Source: Cerioporus squamosus (Eukaryota > Basidiomycota > Agaricomycetes > Polyporales > Polyporaceae). Taken from it: 11,237 bases of DNA. The notes below the pieces were generated by a model that worked only from the letters and a program-made list of their open reading frames with translations, was not told where the DNA came from and did not search any database. Position numbers and translations under genes: made by a program. The first letter of the stretch is position 1. Every line of letters starts with the position of its first letter. The DNA lies in contig JABYQS010000917.1 of NCBI GenBank assembly GCA_022592435.1, positions 1 through 11,237 of the forward strand, given 5' to 3'. This document shows, one piece after another, positions 1 to 9,619 of the stretch.

Positions 1-311
1 CCAACATGGTATTCATAGTATGGTGAAGACGCAAGGGAAGTTACCCCAAGAGACTGGCGTTTGACAGTCACAACTCTGAGCGGAGGTACGCGACCATGGT
101 AACATTCACCGGGCGGACGGAGGTGTGTGTCTAGGACGGCGTAAGCGTCGACGACGGGAGTGGTCTGGTTACCGTTCACATCGGCACGTACCTGTTCTCC
201 TGCCTGTAACGGTTGTCACGGCAGAGATACGACGCGGATGTCCACGGGATAATCGATAGAGCAGAAGTCCAGAGCAAAAGATGGTAATACATAGCAGACA
301 TACACCATCCC
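1..311. other. Downstream flank of CWC15, no supported gene
   Basis: This stretch follows the inferred CWC15 stop codon and probably holds its 3' UTR. On the minus strand one frame stays open from about position 203 to the window edge (some 67 codons), preceded by an acceptor-like TTACAG. It has no start, no recognisable motif and no family resemblance, so it is not called as a gene. No canonical AATAAA signal is evident. Confidence 0.5.
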
Positions 312-1348
312 TCACTGATGAACAGAAATATGGGAGTTGGATATAGCTGGGTAGCAGGATTGTAGAAGCGACATACCTTGATGAACTTAGACATGAATTT
401 CCTACCAAAACATGAGCAACCTTCACAGTGAGAAAGCAGGTACACACGTACTTGTGAAACTCTGTCCTCAGCAGATCGTTGACAAACTGGGGCTCCTTGC
501 CCTTGTCTCGCGAGCTCATCGCCTGGTTCTTGAAGATGAGGTCTGACAGAGCGCGCACCAGGTCCCAGATGAGCGTCCTCTCAGACGTATAGAGAGTAGG
601 AAGCGCACCGTCATCCCACCGCCTCTTCACCGCAAACGTCCCTGGCTTCGTCGTGTTGACACCGTTCGGCGTTTGGCCGAGCGCCGCTGCAAGGTTCAGC
701 AACGGGTTCGCTGTCGCATTTCCGCCTCCGCTCCGCTTGTGATACCTCGGACTGTTCTCGCTCCTGCCGCTCCTTCTCCTCTGCGCGCTCCCGCTTGATC
801 TTCTCAAGTTCGCGCAAAAGCTCGGCCGTGTCATCCTCGTCATCCTCGTCATCCTCGTCCATCTTCGTCCTCGTCCGTAACACCCATGGAAGGGTGAGTT
901 ATAGGGATAAGTGGGAGGAAGGGTTCACGCACTCGTCCTTGTCCTCGTCGTCGTCATCATCCTTATCCAGCTCCAACGCGTCCGCAAGCAACTTCCTCCG
1001 CTTATTTGACTCCTCGTCTTGCCCTCATTCACCGTCGTGCCGTTCTCCACCGCCAGCGCAGGCTTCCCCTCTGCCTTGCGTTTCTTCTCGCGCGCCTCCG
1101 CCTCTGCTGCAGGAGTTCCGCCCTCAGGTCACGTTTGGCCACCTCCGCGGTTGAGGTCTGCCCCGGTTGCCTACGTTGCGCACATTCCAGGTCAGAGGAC
1201 GGCTGGTGACTTGGCCATGGTACGGTCTACCCACCGGAATTTCAGCTTCGTGTGGGCCGCCATGTCTCGCACGGAGAACTGGCGGGAACCACCCTTCACG
1301 TCCTTCGCCTGCGCGGGGTCCCATGTCGGGCCTGTGCGCTGTAGACAT
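312..1348 (-). CDS. CWC15: Pre-mRNA splicing factor CWC15 (Cwf15/AD002), five introns, reading frame disrupted
   Basis: CWC15 is a nuclear protein that associates with the Prp19/NTC complex of the active spliceosome. The ATG at 1348 gives the family N-terminus MSTAHRP. Proposed exons (minus) are 1348-1235, 1170-933, 869-609, 542-452, 401-377 and a stop codon at 314-312. All introns are GT...AG and 50-66 bp long. Spliced blocks match the family in order: TWDPAQAK and HTKLKFRQPGQT (about residues 8-43), a KRRKLL segment and Asp/Glu-rich stretch (about 96-131), a basic helix ELEKIKRERAEEK, NPLLNL, KRRWDDDLIFKNQA (from about 198) and a terminal FVNDLLRTEFHKKFMSKFIK. The inferred length is 243 residues, close to the human protein (about 229). 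Four apparent single-base shifts break the frame: an extra base at 1327, a missing base near 1111, a missing base near 1022 and an extra base near 733. The net change is zero, but an in-frame stop appears early in exon 2. The acceptor at 871-870 lacks a pyrimidine tract and is the least certain junction. The identity is secure; whether the gene works is not. Confidence 0.87.
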
Positions 1349-1516
1349 CGCTAGACTTCTTTGCGAGCACGAGTGAGAATGGAGGACTCGGAGGCAGGAG
1401 GAGGCAGAGGGTCAGCTTCCAGGTGCCACAGATGCGAGTTCGAGTGTTTGGCGCTGGAATGGGCAGGCGCCTATGACCCACGTGGCAGATTTGATTAGCG
1501 CTCGCATGCGCAACCG

Positions 1517-1559
1517 CACCAAGCGCTACCGTGACCTTGCAAGGTCACCAAGCGTTGCT
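1517..1559. promoter_or_regulatory. Perfect 18-bp palindrome between direct repeats, upstream of CWC15
   Basis: GTGACCTTGCAAGGTCAC at 1531-1548 equals its own reverse complement over all 18 bases. CACCAAGCG occurs at 1517-1525 and again at 1546-1554, the second copy overlapping the palindrome's right edge, so the core sits between two direct repeats. The core lies about 180 bp upstream of the CWC15 start. The symmetry suits a homodimeric DNA-binding protein; the regulator is unknown and the function is inferred. Confidence 0.35.
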
Positions 1560-1885
1560 CAGGCTACGGGTTGGCACCGGCCACCACTTACCAGTCGTTC
1601 GCTCCTAAATATTGCAGCAAGAACATGTTCAGTACTTTCCAAAATACTGATGAAGTCACCTGGCAATATCTCCGTCAGTTGTGATCAACGGTGGGTAACA
1701 GCAGTCAGGATTCCAACGCCTAGGAAAATCGTTGAAGAATCGTGGAAAGTCAATACCGCGGCATACAGAGGGTGAGTGCTTCTCTCAGAATTGTGCAGGA
1801 AGCCCATTCAATATAACTCTTTCAGTCGATGGAGACAGTCACCATAGAGCACTTGTCTGCTACCGGCGCTAGGAGCCTCTCAAAA

Positions 1886-1899
1886 TGCAATGCATTGCA
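1886..1899. repeat. 14-bp perfect palindrome
   Basis: TGCAATGCATTGCA is self-complementary over its full length. It lies in the gene-free region, and no longer inverted repeat extends from it. It may be chance or a binding site. Confidence 0.3.
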
Positions 1900-2788
1900 C
1901 TTTCTCCCGACTGACACCAAGCGAACAGATATCGATACAGCTCACGCTGTACGTCATCCGAAGCACAGTATCCGGCCAAGCAGTCCGAAGCGGACCGGGA
2001 TCGTCGAAGGGCGGAAGACTAGCCCCAATCGGAGAATCGCGATCATCCTACTCAACGCTGCACCGCTTTTGTCTACCGACTTTCCGCAATCCGAGTCCGC
2101 TCTCGCAGGAGATAACCATGGCGGTGAAACAGACGTACCCGAGGCAAGAGCTGAGCCAGCCAGGCACGACTCGCTTGGTCGGCGGTCCTTTGAGAGCGCC
2201 CATCACTCGTCTCCCCACTGCGACGCCATACCATCCGACCTGGCCGGGACGGTTTCATACATTCTACCCCTATACTTCAAGGAGACGTGCGGGAAGTCTC
2301 AGGACTCGTGTCTCATACGCCTCGGAGCGCTGCAGCTGTTCGCGAAGGCATTTCTAATCTGACTTCTTTGGTTGTGTCGGGGAGCATCGCGAAACGGACC
2401 AGACGGGCTCACCAGAGAACGGGTTTGGGAAACCGGAGCATTGTGCGTAACCCCGACTATACTCCAGTTCGTTGTTGTGACATCCATCTAGTAGCGTCCC
2501 AGAATGGCTGCCATCAAGGTTTGTGGCCAGAGTTGCGCCAAGTGGCCTGCCAAACAAGGCGCGACTTTCCAGGTAAGCTTCGCGTACTGATGTTCATCAC
2601 GACAATGAAGCCCCGTCAGAACGTTAACGGCGACCATTCATTGCTCATAACACGCCTGGGGCCCGCGTACCTCAATCATACATCGCAGAAGCACCACGCC
2701 AGCACATGATGCCGAGGAAGCATCGCGGTACCCCCGACGCCATGCCGACCAGAAGCTAGAGCAGCACGCTACTGAACTCTTCTTGTTT

Positions 2789-2815
2789 TCAACGTTCAAC
2801 CCGTCAACGGTCAAC
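2789..2815. repeat. Four closely spaced TCAAC direct repeats
   Basis: TCAAC begins at 2789, 2796, 2804 and 2811, giving a regular 7-8 bp spacing. On the complementary strand these read GTTGA. No gene start lies nearby, so a regulatory role is speculative. Confidence 0.3.
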
Positions 2816-2956
2816 GTAAGACCTTGCGATATGTCGGCACCCCGCACCTTCGTCCGCACACTCGGATTCGAAGCCTCGTCGGCGAATGTGGCGATCCACT
2901 TTTGCGGAACAAGAGCCGTTCACATGGTCGTCTCGGCCCTTCGTCATAGCACCACT

Positions 2957-2976
2957 TGTACGTACCTGTACGTACC
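2957..2976. repeat. Tandem 10-bp duplication TGTACGTACC
   Basis: Two exact adjacent copies of TGTACGTACC lie at 2957-2966 and 2967-2976. Each contains the palindrome GTACGTAC. This is a short local duplication, too small to define an element. Confidence 0.5.
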
Positions 2977-3115
2977 TCCTCTTGAGCTCGATCTGTCGCG
3001 CTGCCGTCTCTTGCCCAACAGCGATCGTGTCACACGGTTCGGTTGCAATCTTGATGGTCAGAACTGCCCAAAGCATACTTCGACGTGCTATTGATGCGAA
3101 CTCTCTCTCTCCTGA

Positions 3116-3454
3116 CATGCCTGCACTGCCCGGCGTGCGAACCATGGCTTCTTCGCTTCAGGTGGGGAGAAGGACCAGCAGTCCTTCTTCGCTACCGACT
3201 GCACATGGCAGGTGAGGATTGGCGCATGCTTCATTGACCGACGCTGTGCTCATTCACATGCACAGCTCATAGTGGGCCCTCGTTGACAGTATGCGGTCAT
3301 GCCTGTGAACGGCGCACCGTCTTTCATCGTACAGCCGCGTTTTCTTCACGTCGGAGCTACCATTTGTGCTGCGCAGAACGCGGAATGCACCGAATCAGCA
3401 TCACCAATTCTCTGTCGCCCCGTGGGTCGCATCGTGATCATCCCGTACTCGTGA
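3116..3454 (+). other. Weak spliced reading frame, possible gene remnant
   Basis: An open stretch at 3116-3211 (32 codons, containing FFASGGEKDQQSFFATDCTWQ split here as FFASGGEKDQQ then SFFATDCTWQ) ends at a GTGAGG donor. It continues in phase after a TTGACAG acceptor at 3289 for another 54 codons, to a TGA at 3452-3454. The implied intron is 78 bp with a TTGAC branch-like site. The joined peptide has several cysteines and mixed composition, unlike the Arg/Pro-rich shadows elsewhere. No start codon, upstream exon or known family was found, so this could be a gene remnant or chance. Confidence 0.15.
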
Positions 3455-5301
3455 AGAGGTCAGACCTTCTGGCCCATTCATCGCGCGTTCTGATGTGTGG
3501 GGACACGGCGGGAATATCACCAGCAGTCGTAAGATGGCTCGGTGCCCCTCGCTACGGTCGTGGACACCCAACAAGGCGCAGATGCATAAGCTTCTCCCTT
3601 TGTTACGAATCACCTCACGTGCGGCTCTGAACATATCTCCATTTCTAGGCGCACGCCATACCATCCTGACGCTTCTTCTCCCAATGGCGACTACAAGGGC
3701 GACTTTCGAGCACGCGGCGGGTCCGTCCCCGCCCACAAATAGCTTAAATCCTGTGCGGTGAGGATGCCATCCGGGTATCCCTTCCAGCGCTCCTGTCGAC
3801 GCTTCCTGTCATCGTTCGGTGCATGGGTGCACTCGTCCTCCGTCCCAGTGCGGCAAGGAAGGGCACCCAGACATCGCATCGGCTCCTACGACAGCTGCCG
3901 GCGGACGTGGTCGTTCGGCAAAACTCTAGTACCCCCGCTTTCATCTCAGGTTGGACGACACCCGGTATGCAGCAGGACATGCTATGCGGGCTTCGTCCGT
4001 ATCTTGCGCCATTCAGGCTTCTGCTCAACCTTCCAGTCCGCGGCTTTCCGACTTCCACTAGTACGGCGTGGATTCCCATCGATCGCTCTGATAACGGACG
4101 CGGTGTGGGAACCTGGCTCCCGTTCATGCATCTTTGAGCGGGGGTATGGACTGCAGTACGCTGTTCTGAGCACGCCTCGGTGTCGGCGGGAAGGCGCGAA
4201 GTTGGAGGACAATGTCCGGTCTCTTTACCACTGCTATACACGTCTCACAGCCGTCAGCGGTGCTCCCGGTGCCACTACAAGGTCGCTATGCTGTGAGTAC
4301 ATGGCACTTGCCAAGCTGGTATGTCCTGAGCCTCTGTGGTGACGAGCGTTGCACTGAAGCTTGGCGACCTTCTGCAGGACGGGTGCAGTGCCCCTTCATG
4401 GTGCTGCAGAGCCGCTCGGAGCGCCAGCTCGCGTTCAGCGGCGATTTAGCTGTTGAACCTTCCTGTTCATCACGAACGGTGCGGGCCCGAAGACCGCGCA
4501 ACGGCCGACATGGACCCGGCCTCGCTCCTGCTCTGCACCCGGGGAGCCATGCCACGCTCGGGCGCATGACACCTGGTTGGCTCAGCCTCCGCCCTGGAGC
4601 CTGTCGCATTCTGGTTCTGCCACGCCGCGAGAGGCCACGCGGCTGACGTACGGACACGCTTCTGGTTCTGGTTCTGCTTATCGATGTCGTCGTTGCATTG
4701 CGCGTGCGCAGCGCGGTGCGCACTCCTATGTTTATCCAGATTCTCCCGAGAGATTGCCTTTCCTTGCCCTCCTCACGGCTGGGGCATGTGCGGGGAAATG
4801 GGGACTCGTCACGCTGGGCCGCGCTGGAGCCGGGCAGTGTGCGTAGTGTATGTCCTCGGCGAGAGACTGCTGGCTGGTGGCCTCGCCCGAGAAGAGTGGG
4901 ACGGACGGACGAGGACGGGGTGGCCGGATTGAGGTTAGCGTGGGCGGCGGCGATTGGGCTCTTCTGCTGGCTGGCGAGGGGACCACGATCTGGAGGCGAG
5001 CTCGTGCAGATTCCGAGCACAGCGTCGATCCGAGGATGTGTGACAAGAGTGGGGGCCGCGCTGGCCCCCGAATTGCACTTTGGGTTCCGCGCACATTCCC
5101 ACCGTCTGTTCTGTCAAGTGTTCCCGCGCGCCGGGGTTGTCCGCGAACGTCCCCTGATGCTAACCGCCACCGTCTCTCGTCCTGGCACTGCCTGACTGCC
5201 GCAACAAGGGGCTATTTTCTTCATGTGCGGGGCTAATTTATCTCCTTTAACTGGATGCTGGGCGCTGGGAACCGCTTACTCTAGAACCTTGGGCGAAAAC
5301 A

Positions 5302-5308
5302 TATAAAG
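5302..5308 (+). promoter_or_regulatory. TATA box of the aminotransferase gene
   Basis: TATAAAG at 5302-5308 lies 88 bp upstream of the ATG at 5396. No other ATG occurs between them, so transcription starting about 30-60 bp downstream would give a short leader with the proposed start as its first ATG. Confidence 0.65.
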
Positions 5309-5395
5309 GCTGGCGCGGTTTGCAACTCGAACTTGGAACTCGGTGCTCTCTGTCGACTGCGATACTCACCAGGCGTCACCTCGGCAGCTGTACCC

Positions 5396-7524
5396 ATGGG
5401 CAACTCTCACTCTCACGCATCCGCTCCTGGTCTGGACATCCACCGTGCTCCGCGTCCTCTCGCCCTGCCCCGCAAGCGCTCGCAGGCCTTCTCAACTCTC
5501 ACCCTCGGCTGCGCACCCACCCCATATGCTCCATCTCTCCCCAGCTATCCAGAATACCCCTTCCGGGAGGATGCGTCTGTCAGCGATCGTGAAGAGAAGC
5601 GCAGCTTCGACCCCCCTCCGGTCTACGCCCTCTCGACCACTCCCGACCTTCTCGAGGACGGCGCCGCAGCGGCCTACAAGGTCTTCCTCAAGCAGTACCC
5701 GCAATACCAGCTCACCTGGATCCTCGATGCACTCCGCCGGAGCGACTTCGCCAGACTCGACCGCTCGGGCGAAACCTACGTCGACTACATGGGAGGGTCG
5801 CTCTACCCGGAAAGCCTCATCCGAGTGCACGCCGGATTCCTGACACGCAGCATCCTTGGGAACACGCACTCGGTCAGCAACTCGTGAGTAGCGCGTCTCT
5901 TCCGCGTGTTTTCCAGTTAGCCGTCAGCCTTCGACGCTCTCCTGCATTCGCCCCCCCTCAAATGCCTCCGGTCCGTCCGGAACAGGCAAGGTCTCGGCAC
6001 CGAGTGCCGCGATTTCCTCTGCACTGCTTCTTCACGCCTCTCTACGTCCGTTCTGACCAGTCCGTTCTGTGCAGGTCAAGACTCTCCGCAGCGTGCGCGA
6101 CAGAGGCCCGCCAGGCCGTCCTCGCCTTCTTCCGTGCACCCCCAGGCTACACCGTAGTGTTTACCGCCAACGCCACTGGCGCACTGAAACTCGTCGGAGA
6201 GGCTTTCCCCTTCGCGGATGGCAGCAGCTACGTGCTCGGCGCCGACTCCCACAATAGCGTCCACGGCATCCGGAAGTTCGCCACCGCGCGCGGCGCCGAG
6301 GTGCACTACATCGAGTCGACACCTCACGGGGGAGTCGACGTGTCCGAGGCGCAGGTATGTACATGTTCCTACGGCCCTCGTCGACACCACCAGCTGACAC
6401 GTCCCCTTCTGGTGCTCTTCCGCGACAGGCCGTTCTGACCCAGCATCGACCACGAGGCAACCGCGCACCAGCATGCCTCTTCGCGCTCACTGGCCAATCG
6501 AACATATCCAACGCGAAGAACCCCCTTTCTCTCATTGAGTTCGCCGCGTCACAAGGCTACTCCACCCTCCTCGATGCCGCCGCCCTAGCGCCGTCGTCTG
6601 TGATCTCTCTGACCGACACTCCGGTCGACGCGATGGCGGTCAGCTTCTACAAAATGTTCGGCTTCCCGACCGGCGTCGGCGCGCTTGTGGTCAAGGAGTC
6701 GTTCCTGGCACGTCTCGAGCGTCCCTGGTTCGCAGGGGGCACGGTCGACGTTGTGCAAGCTCCAGGGACGATCGTCACGATGACTTCGGAGCTTCACGAG
6801 CGATTCGAGGTAAGTCAGAGCGCCGCCGTCGCTGCGATAGCTGGACCCTGTGTCGCTGACGTGCCTTGTTCTTTTCGCAGGACGGCACCATCAACTATCT
6901 AAACCTACCTGCAATCACCGACGGCCTGCGTTTCCTCTCTGCATACCTCCCCTTCCTCCCTCTCCGCCTCTCTTCACTCACGCGCCACCTCATTACGTCA
7001 CTCTCCGAAATGCGACACGACACGACTGGCGCACCTGTCGTCCAGATTCTCTCCCGCCGGCCGAGTAAAGTCGTCCGGAGCGTCGGCGAGCAGTCTGACT
7101 CGGGCTCGGTCGTCGCACTTCTCTTCCTCTTCGTACGTGCACCATGAGACTGATGCCTCTTCGCAACTGCTCATGCTTCTGTCAACAGCCTTCCGGACAG
7201 ATGATCCCGAACTCCTTTGTCGAATACGCCGCGCAGCGACACAACATTTCACTACGCACGGGCTGCATGTGCAATCCTGGTGGCGCCGCGGCTCTTCTAG
7301 GGCTGCGGCAAGCCATGTCCGATCTGCCATGCGATGCGACACTTCGTGCGTTCGAGCAGCGGATGGGCCGCGAGCTGGGCGTGGTGCGCATCAGTCTCGG
7401 CCTCGCCAGCGACTTCAGGGACGTGTGGCGCGTGATCGAGTTCGCGAAGCTCATGGCTACCGACGTTGCACGGAGCGCGCTCTGGGAGGAGTGGCTCGGA
7501 GACAAAACCGGCGTGGCTCTCTGA
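5396..7524 (+). CDS. PLP-dependent class V aminotransferase, molybdenum-cofactor-sulfurase N-domain type without MOSC domain
   Basis: Five exons, 5396-5883, 6075-6354, 6429-6809, 6881-7132 and 7189-7524, join without any frame break into 578 residues. The introns are 191, 74, 71, 56 bp long, all GT...AG. The start is the first ATG after the TATA box, in CCCATGG context. Residues 1 to about 90 are a Ser/Pro-rich extension; the catalytic fold follows, with YVDYMGG (128-134), GNTHSVSNSSRLS (from 155), TANATGALKLVGE (193-205), DSHNSVHGIR (220-229), LTGQSNIS, DAAALAP (Asp305), SFYKMFGFPTG with the expected PLP-binding Lys331, WFAGGTV and RTGCMCNPGG with Cys493/Cys495. In MOCOS/ABA3 the equivalent cysteine motif carries the persulfide that sulfurates Moco. 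Full Moco sulfurases are about 800 residues with a C-terminal MOSC domain; here the chain ends about 80 residues after the cysteine motif, so Moco sulfuration itself is not assured. A cysteine desulfurase-like reaction is inferred. Residues MGNSHS fit the MGxxxS N-myristoylation pattern. No signal peptide or membrane segment is seen. Confidence 0.93.
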
Positions 7525-9285
7525 TTCCGAGCCTCTCATGCTCTGGCTTGCCCCTATGACATCTTCCCGCGTTCGACGTCTTGGATCCGGACCCTGGCCT
7601 ATGCATCACATCATCATGGACTCCGAATGCATTCATCCCTCCATCTCTTCCCTTCATCGTCGACATCTCGCACATCTTGGTTAGCATTATTTATCGCCTT
7701 ACTATGTTTGGTGATCGCACTAGTGTCCGGTCTCGCTAGTCTCCCCCACCGCTCCCGTTCTGTATCATACTGAGCCCCGGTTTGTAGCATCTAACCATGT
7801 ATGTGGAGTCTATCTACTGAATATGATATCTGTTCCGACTCTCCGAGGGCGCTGACGCCAAGGGCATGCCTCACTTGCTCGAAACGCCTGCTCGAGGGTA
7901 GGTTCAGCTAGCTTGACAGACGGTGAGAACCTCCGTGTGTCCCCAAATATGCTGACCGCGTGGCGCAAGACCTGAGAGCTGCCCACGGACGCATCGTCCA
8001 CCGGGATGCGCGGCGTTCAGTAGCCACGTGCCCTTCTGCGCACAGAATGGGAACAGTGCGACCTCTGTGGGCGACCGCGATGACAACGCGAAACAAACCG
8101 AGCGGACGTGGCCCCTGTGTGTCGACTTCGTCAGATCGGTGATCGAGAGGCTTCCGACATGTGGCTGAATCTGGATGCTTTGCGTGCATAACTAGTGTGT
8201 GCAACGCACTCTCTTTCGGCATGTGGCGGGACAGGGCTTCGGTGCCAGACTATACCTGGAAGTCATCGCCTTGATTGCTTTTGCTCCCGCGGGATTTGGA
8301 CGCGGACGATCGCGGAGCGGCACGGTCAGCAGGTCAGGCAGGGATTCCGACCTCGGCGGACGGCGATCACTGCTGTGGACGCGCCGCTGGCGTCGTTGGC
8401 AGTTCGGTGGGCTCGTGCGACGCGTCTGACTTTGTCACTGCGGGGGTTTTCGACGCTGTCCCGATGGTGCAAGTGGGGTGAGCCAGAGAGCCGGAGAGCG
8501 GCGCGGGGCATCCATATCTTGTTTTCGGTGTCCGACGCCCGCCAGCGGTACGCCCGAGCGGGTCCTGTTCCACGCGGGCAAGGGACGAGAAGTTCTGGGA
8601 CGAGATAGGCCACTCTGATGAGCATGCCATGCTACCTCAATCGAGCGCGCCAGAGCTGACCACCGATTCGGGGAGCTAGAACCAATTGGTGGCGCAGCTT
8701 AAGTGCAAGGTTCAGCATCAGCGTGCGTCAGGAACAAAGGAGATATCGATACGGCTTCGGACCTTCAGGCTGGTTAGCCCTCCTTCCGGCGAGTGGGGAT
8801 AATGCGTCCTGGAGGGCGATCGCGCCGAGAGGCGTCCTCCGCGTGCGAGGCTTGCTCGCACTAGTGGATGTGAGACGCAGGTGGGGTCGTGGACGGGCCG
8901 GATAGATAGGCACGGACGCGAGGAGTCGCTCTTGTTACCTCGCTACTCTCGCAGTGCTGCACGACACTACTGACAGGTGTCCGGCACATACGATCGCTGC
9001 TGTTGAGGGCCACGCTCGCACCATGACCCGCGTTCTGTGGATCCGAAGGCGGCGAGTAGTGAAGATGGTGGCACGGTGCTCGCAGCCGAGCAAGACCTGA
9101 TGACGCGAGAGCGGAGGTCGTCCGTGCCGCATATGTCTTCGAGCGATGTACGGTTTGGCGCAGGCGTCACAGCAAGATGTCGCAGGATATGGAGTCAGGG
9201 TGACATATCGGAGGCCGAATTCAGCGCGTCAGGCAAGGAGATAGTCGATCTCCCCAGTGGCTAACGTTCGGGTACGACGGCCTGC
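7525..9285. other. Aminotransferase 3' flank and gene-free DNA
   Basis: The first 200-300 bp after the TGA are pyrimidine-rich and probably contain the 3' UTR and polyadenylation region; a TTAGCATTATTTATCGCC stretch near 7680 is the most AT-rich part, but no exact AATAAA was found. Beyond that, short open frames on both strands show no recognisable motif, repeats or intron-bounded structure. I see no supported gene. Confidence 0.5.
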
Positions 9286-9619
9286 TTAGGCGGGAGCGAT
9301 GGTGCAAATTGCGAGAGGCAATCCGATTTCTTCAGCCGCACGAGGGCCAACGGAGCGCCAGGGCAGTATCCACACTGTAGAGATTGTCGCCCCTCCATTT
9401 GGGCCATAGAAATGGCTGGAAGTACTCACCGCCCATAGTAGTGTGGGAAGCCTGTCCGGATATGTGTGCGGCGAGACAAGAGAAACTGCGTTCTCGCTGT
9501 CTCCGACGAATGTTGTCATAGCAGGCGGTGGGAAGCACTTTCCTCGACTGCACTAAGCTGAAGAGAGCGTCAGTGAGATGACAAACATTGGTCGGCGAGT
9601 ACCAAGACACAAGGCATAC
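9286..9619 (-). other. Intron-like signals on the minus strand, possible exons of an unknown or decayed gene
   Basis: Two stretches have the full look of fungal introns on the minus strand: 9619-9558 (62 bp; GTATGC donor, CACTGAC branch, pyrimidine-rich TCTCTTCAG acceptor) and 9429-9375 (55 bp; GTGAGT donor, CTCTACAG acceptor). Joining 9557-9430 to 9374 onward keeps one frame open across the junction to a TAA at 9288-9286. The peptide (with AHISGQASHTTMG and RSVGPRAAEEIGLPLA) matches no family I know, and an upstream coding exon is not clear. These may be exons of a longer gene whose other parts are unseen, or noise. Confidence 0.2.

Larger units (their letters stand above)
1349..5301. other. 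Long region without a convincing gene
   Basis: Almost 4 kb separate the divergently oriented CWC15 and aminotransferase genes. The left end should carry the CWC15 promoter and the right end the aminotransferase promoter. Six-frame reading finds many open frames up to 244 codons (minus strand, 4286-5020), but they are Arg/Pro/Ser-rich, overlap on both strands and show no family motif, as expected for GC-rich non-coding DNA. No terminal repeats, target-site duplications, reverse transcriptase or transposase motifs were recognised. Because neighbouring genes carry single-base indels, a diverged or frame-broken gene could be missed here. Confidence 0.5.

Noticed and set aside
1..203. Minus-strand frame open to the left edge after a TTACAG acceptor-like site
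   Set aside because: The proposed CWC15 stop just upstream already gives the family C-terminus, and 67 open codons are not unusual; no homology is evident.
841..870. GAT/GAC/GAG-type trinucleotide repeat looking like a microsatellite
   Set aside because: It encodes the Asp/Glu-rich tract normal for CWC15, so it is explained as coding sequence.
1829..2362. 177-codon plus-strand frame with an overlapping 155-codon frame
   Set aside because: I recognise no motif in either frame, and mutual overlap in different frames suggests both are spurious. A frame-broken gene cannot be fully excluded.
2855..2885. GATTCGAAGCCTC resembling a tRNA T-arm
   Set aside because: No matching acceptor stem, D-arm or anticodon arm can be folded around it.
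3744..4342. Overlapping 165- and 194-codon open frames on opposite strands
   Set aside because: Neither has recognisable domains, consistent splice signals or a composition bias expected of real coding DNA.
4286..5020. Longest single open frame in the gene-free region (244 codons, minus strand)
   Set aside because: It is Arg/Ser/Pro-rich, overlaps equally open frames on the other strand, runs into the aminotransferase upstream region and has no family motif; it fits chance openness of GC-rich DNA.
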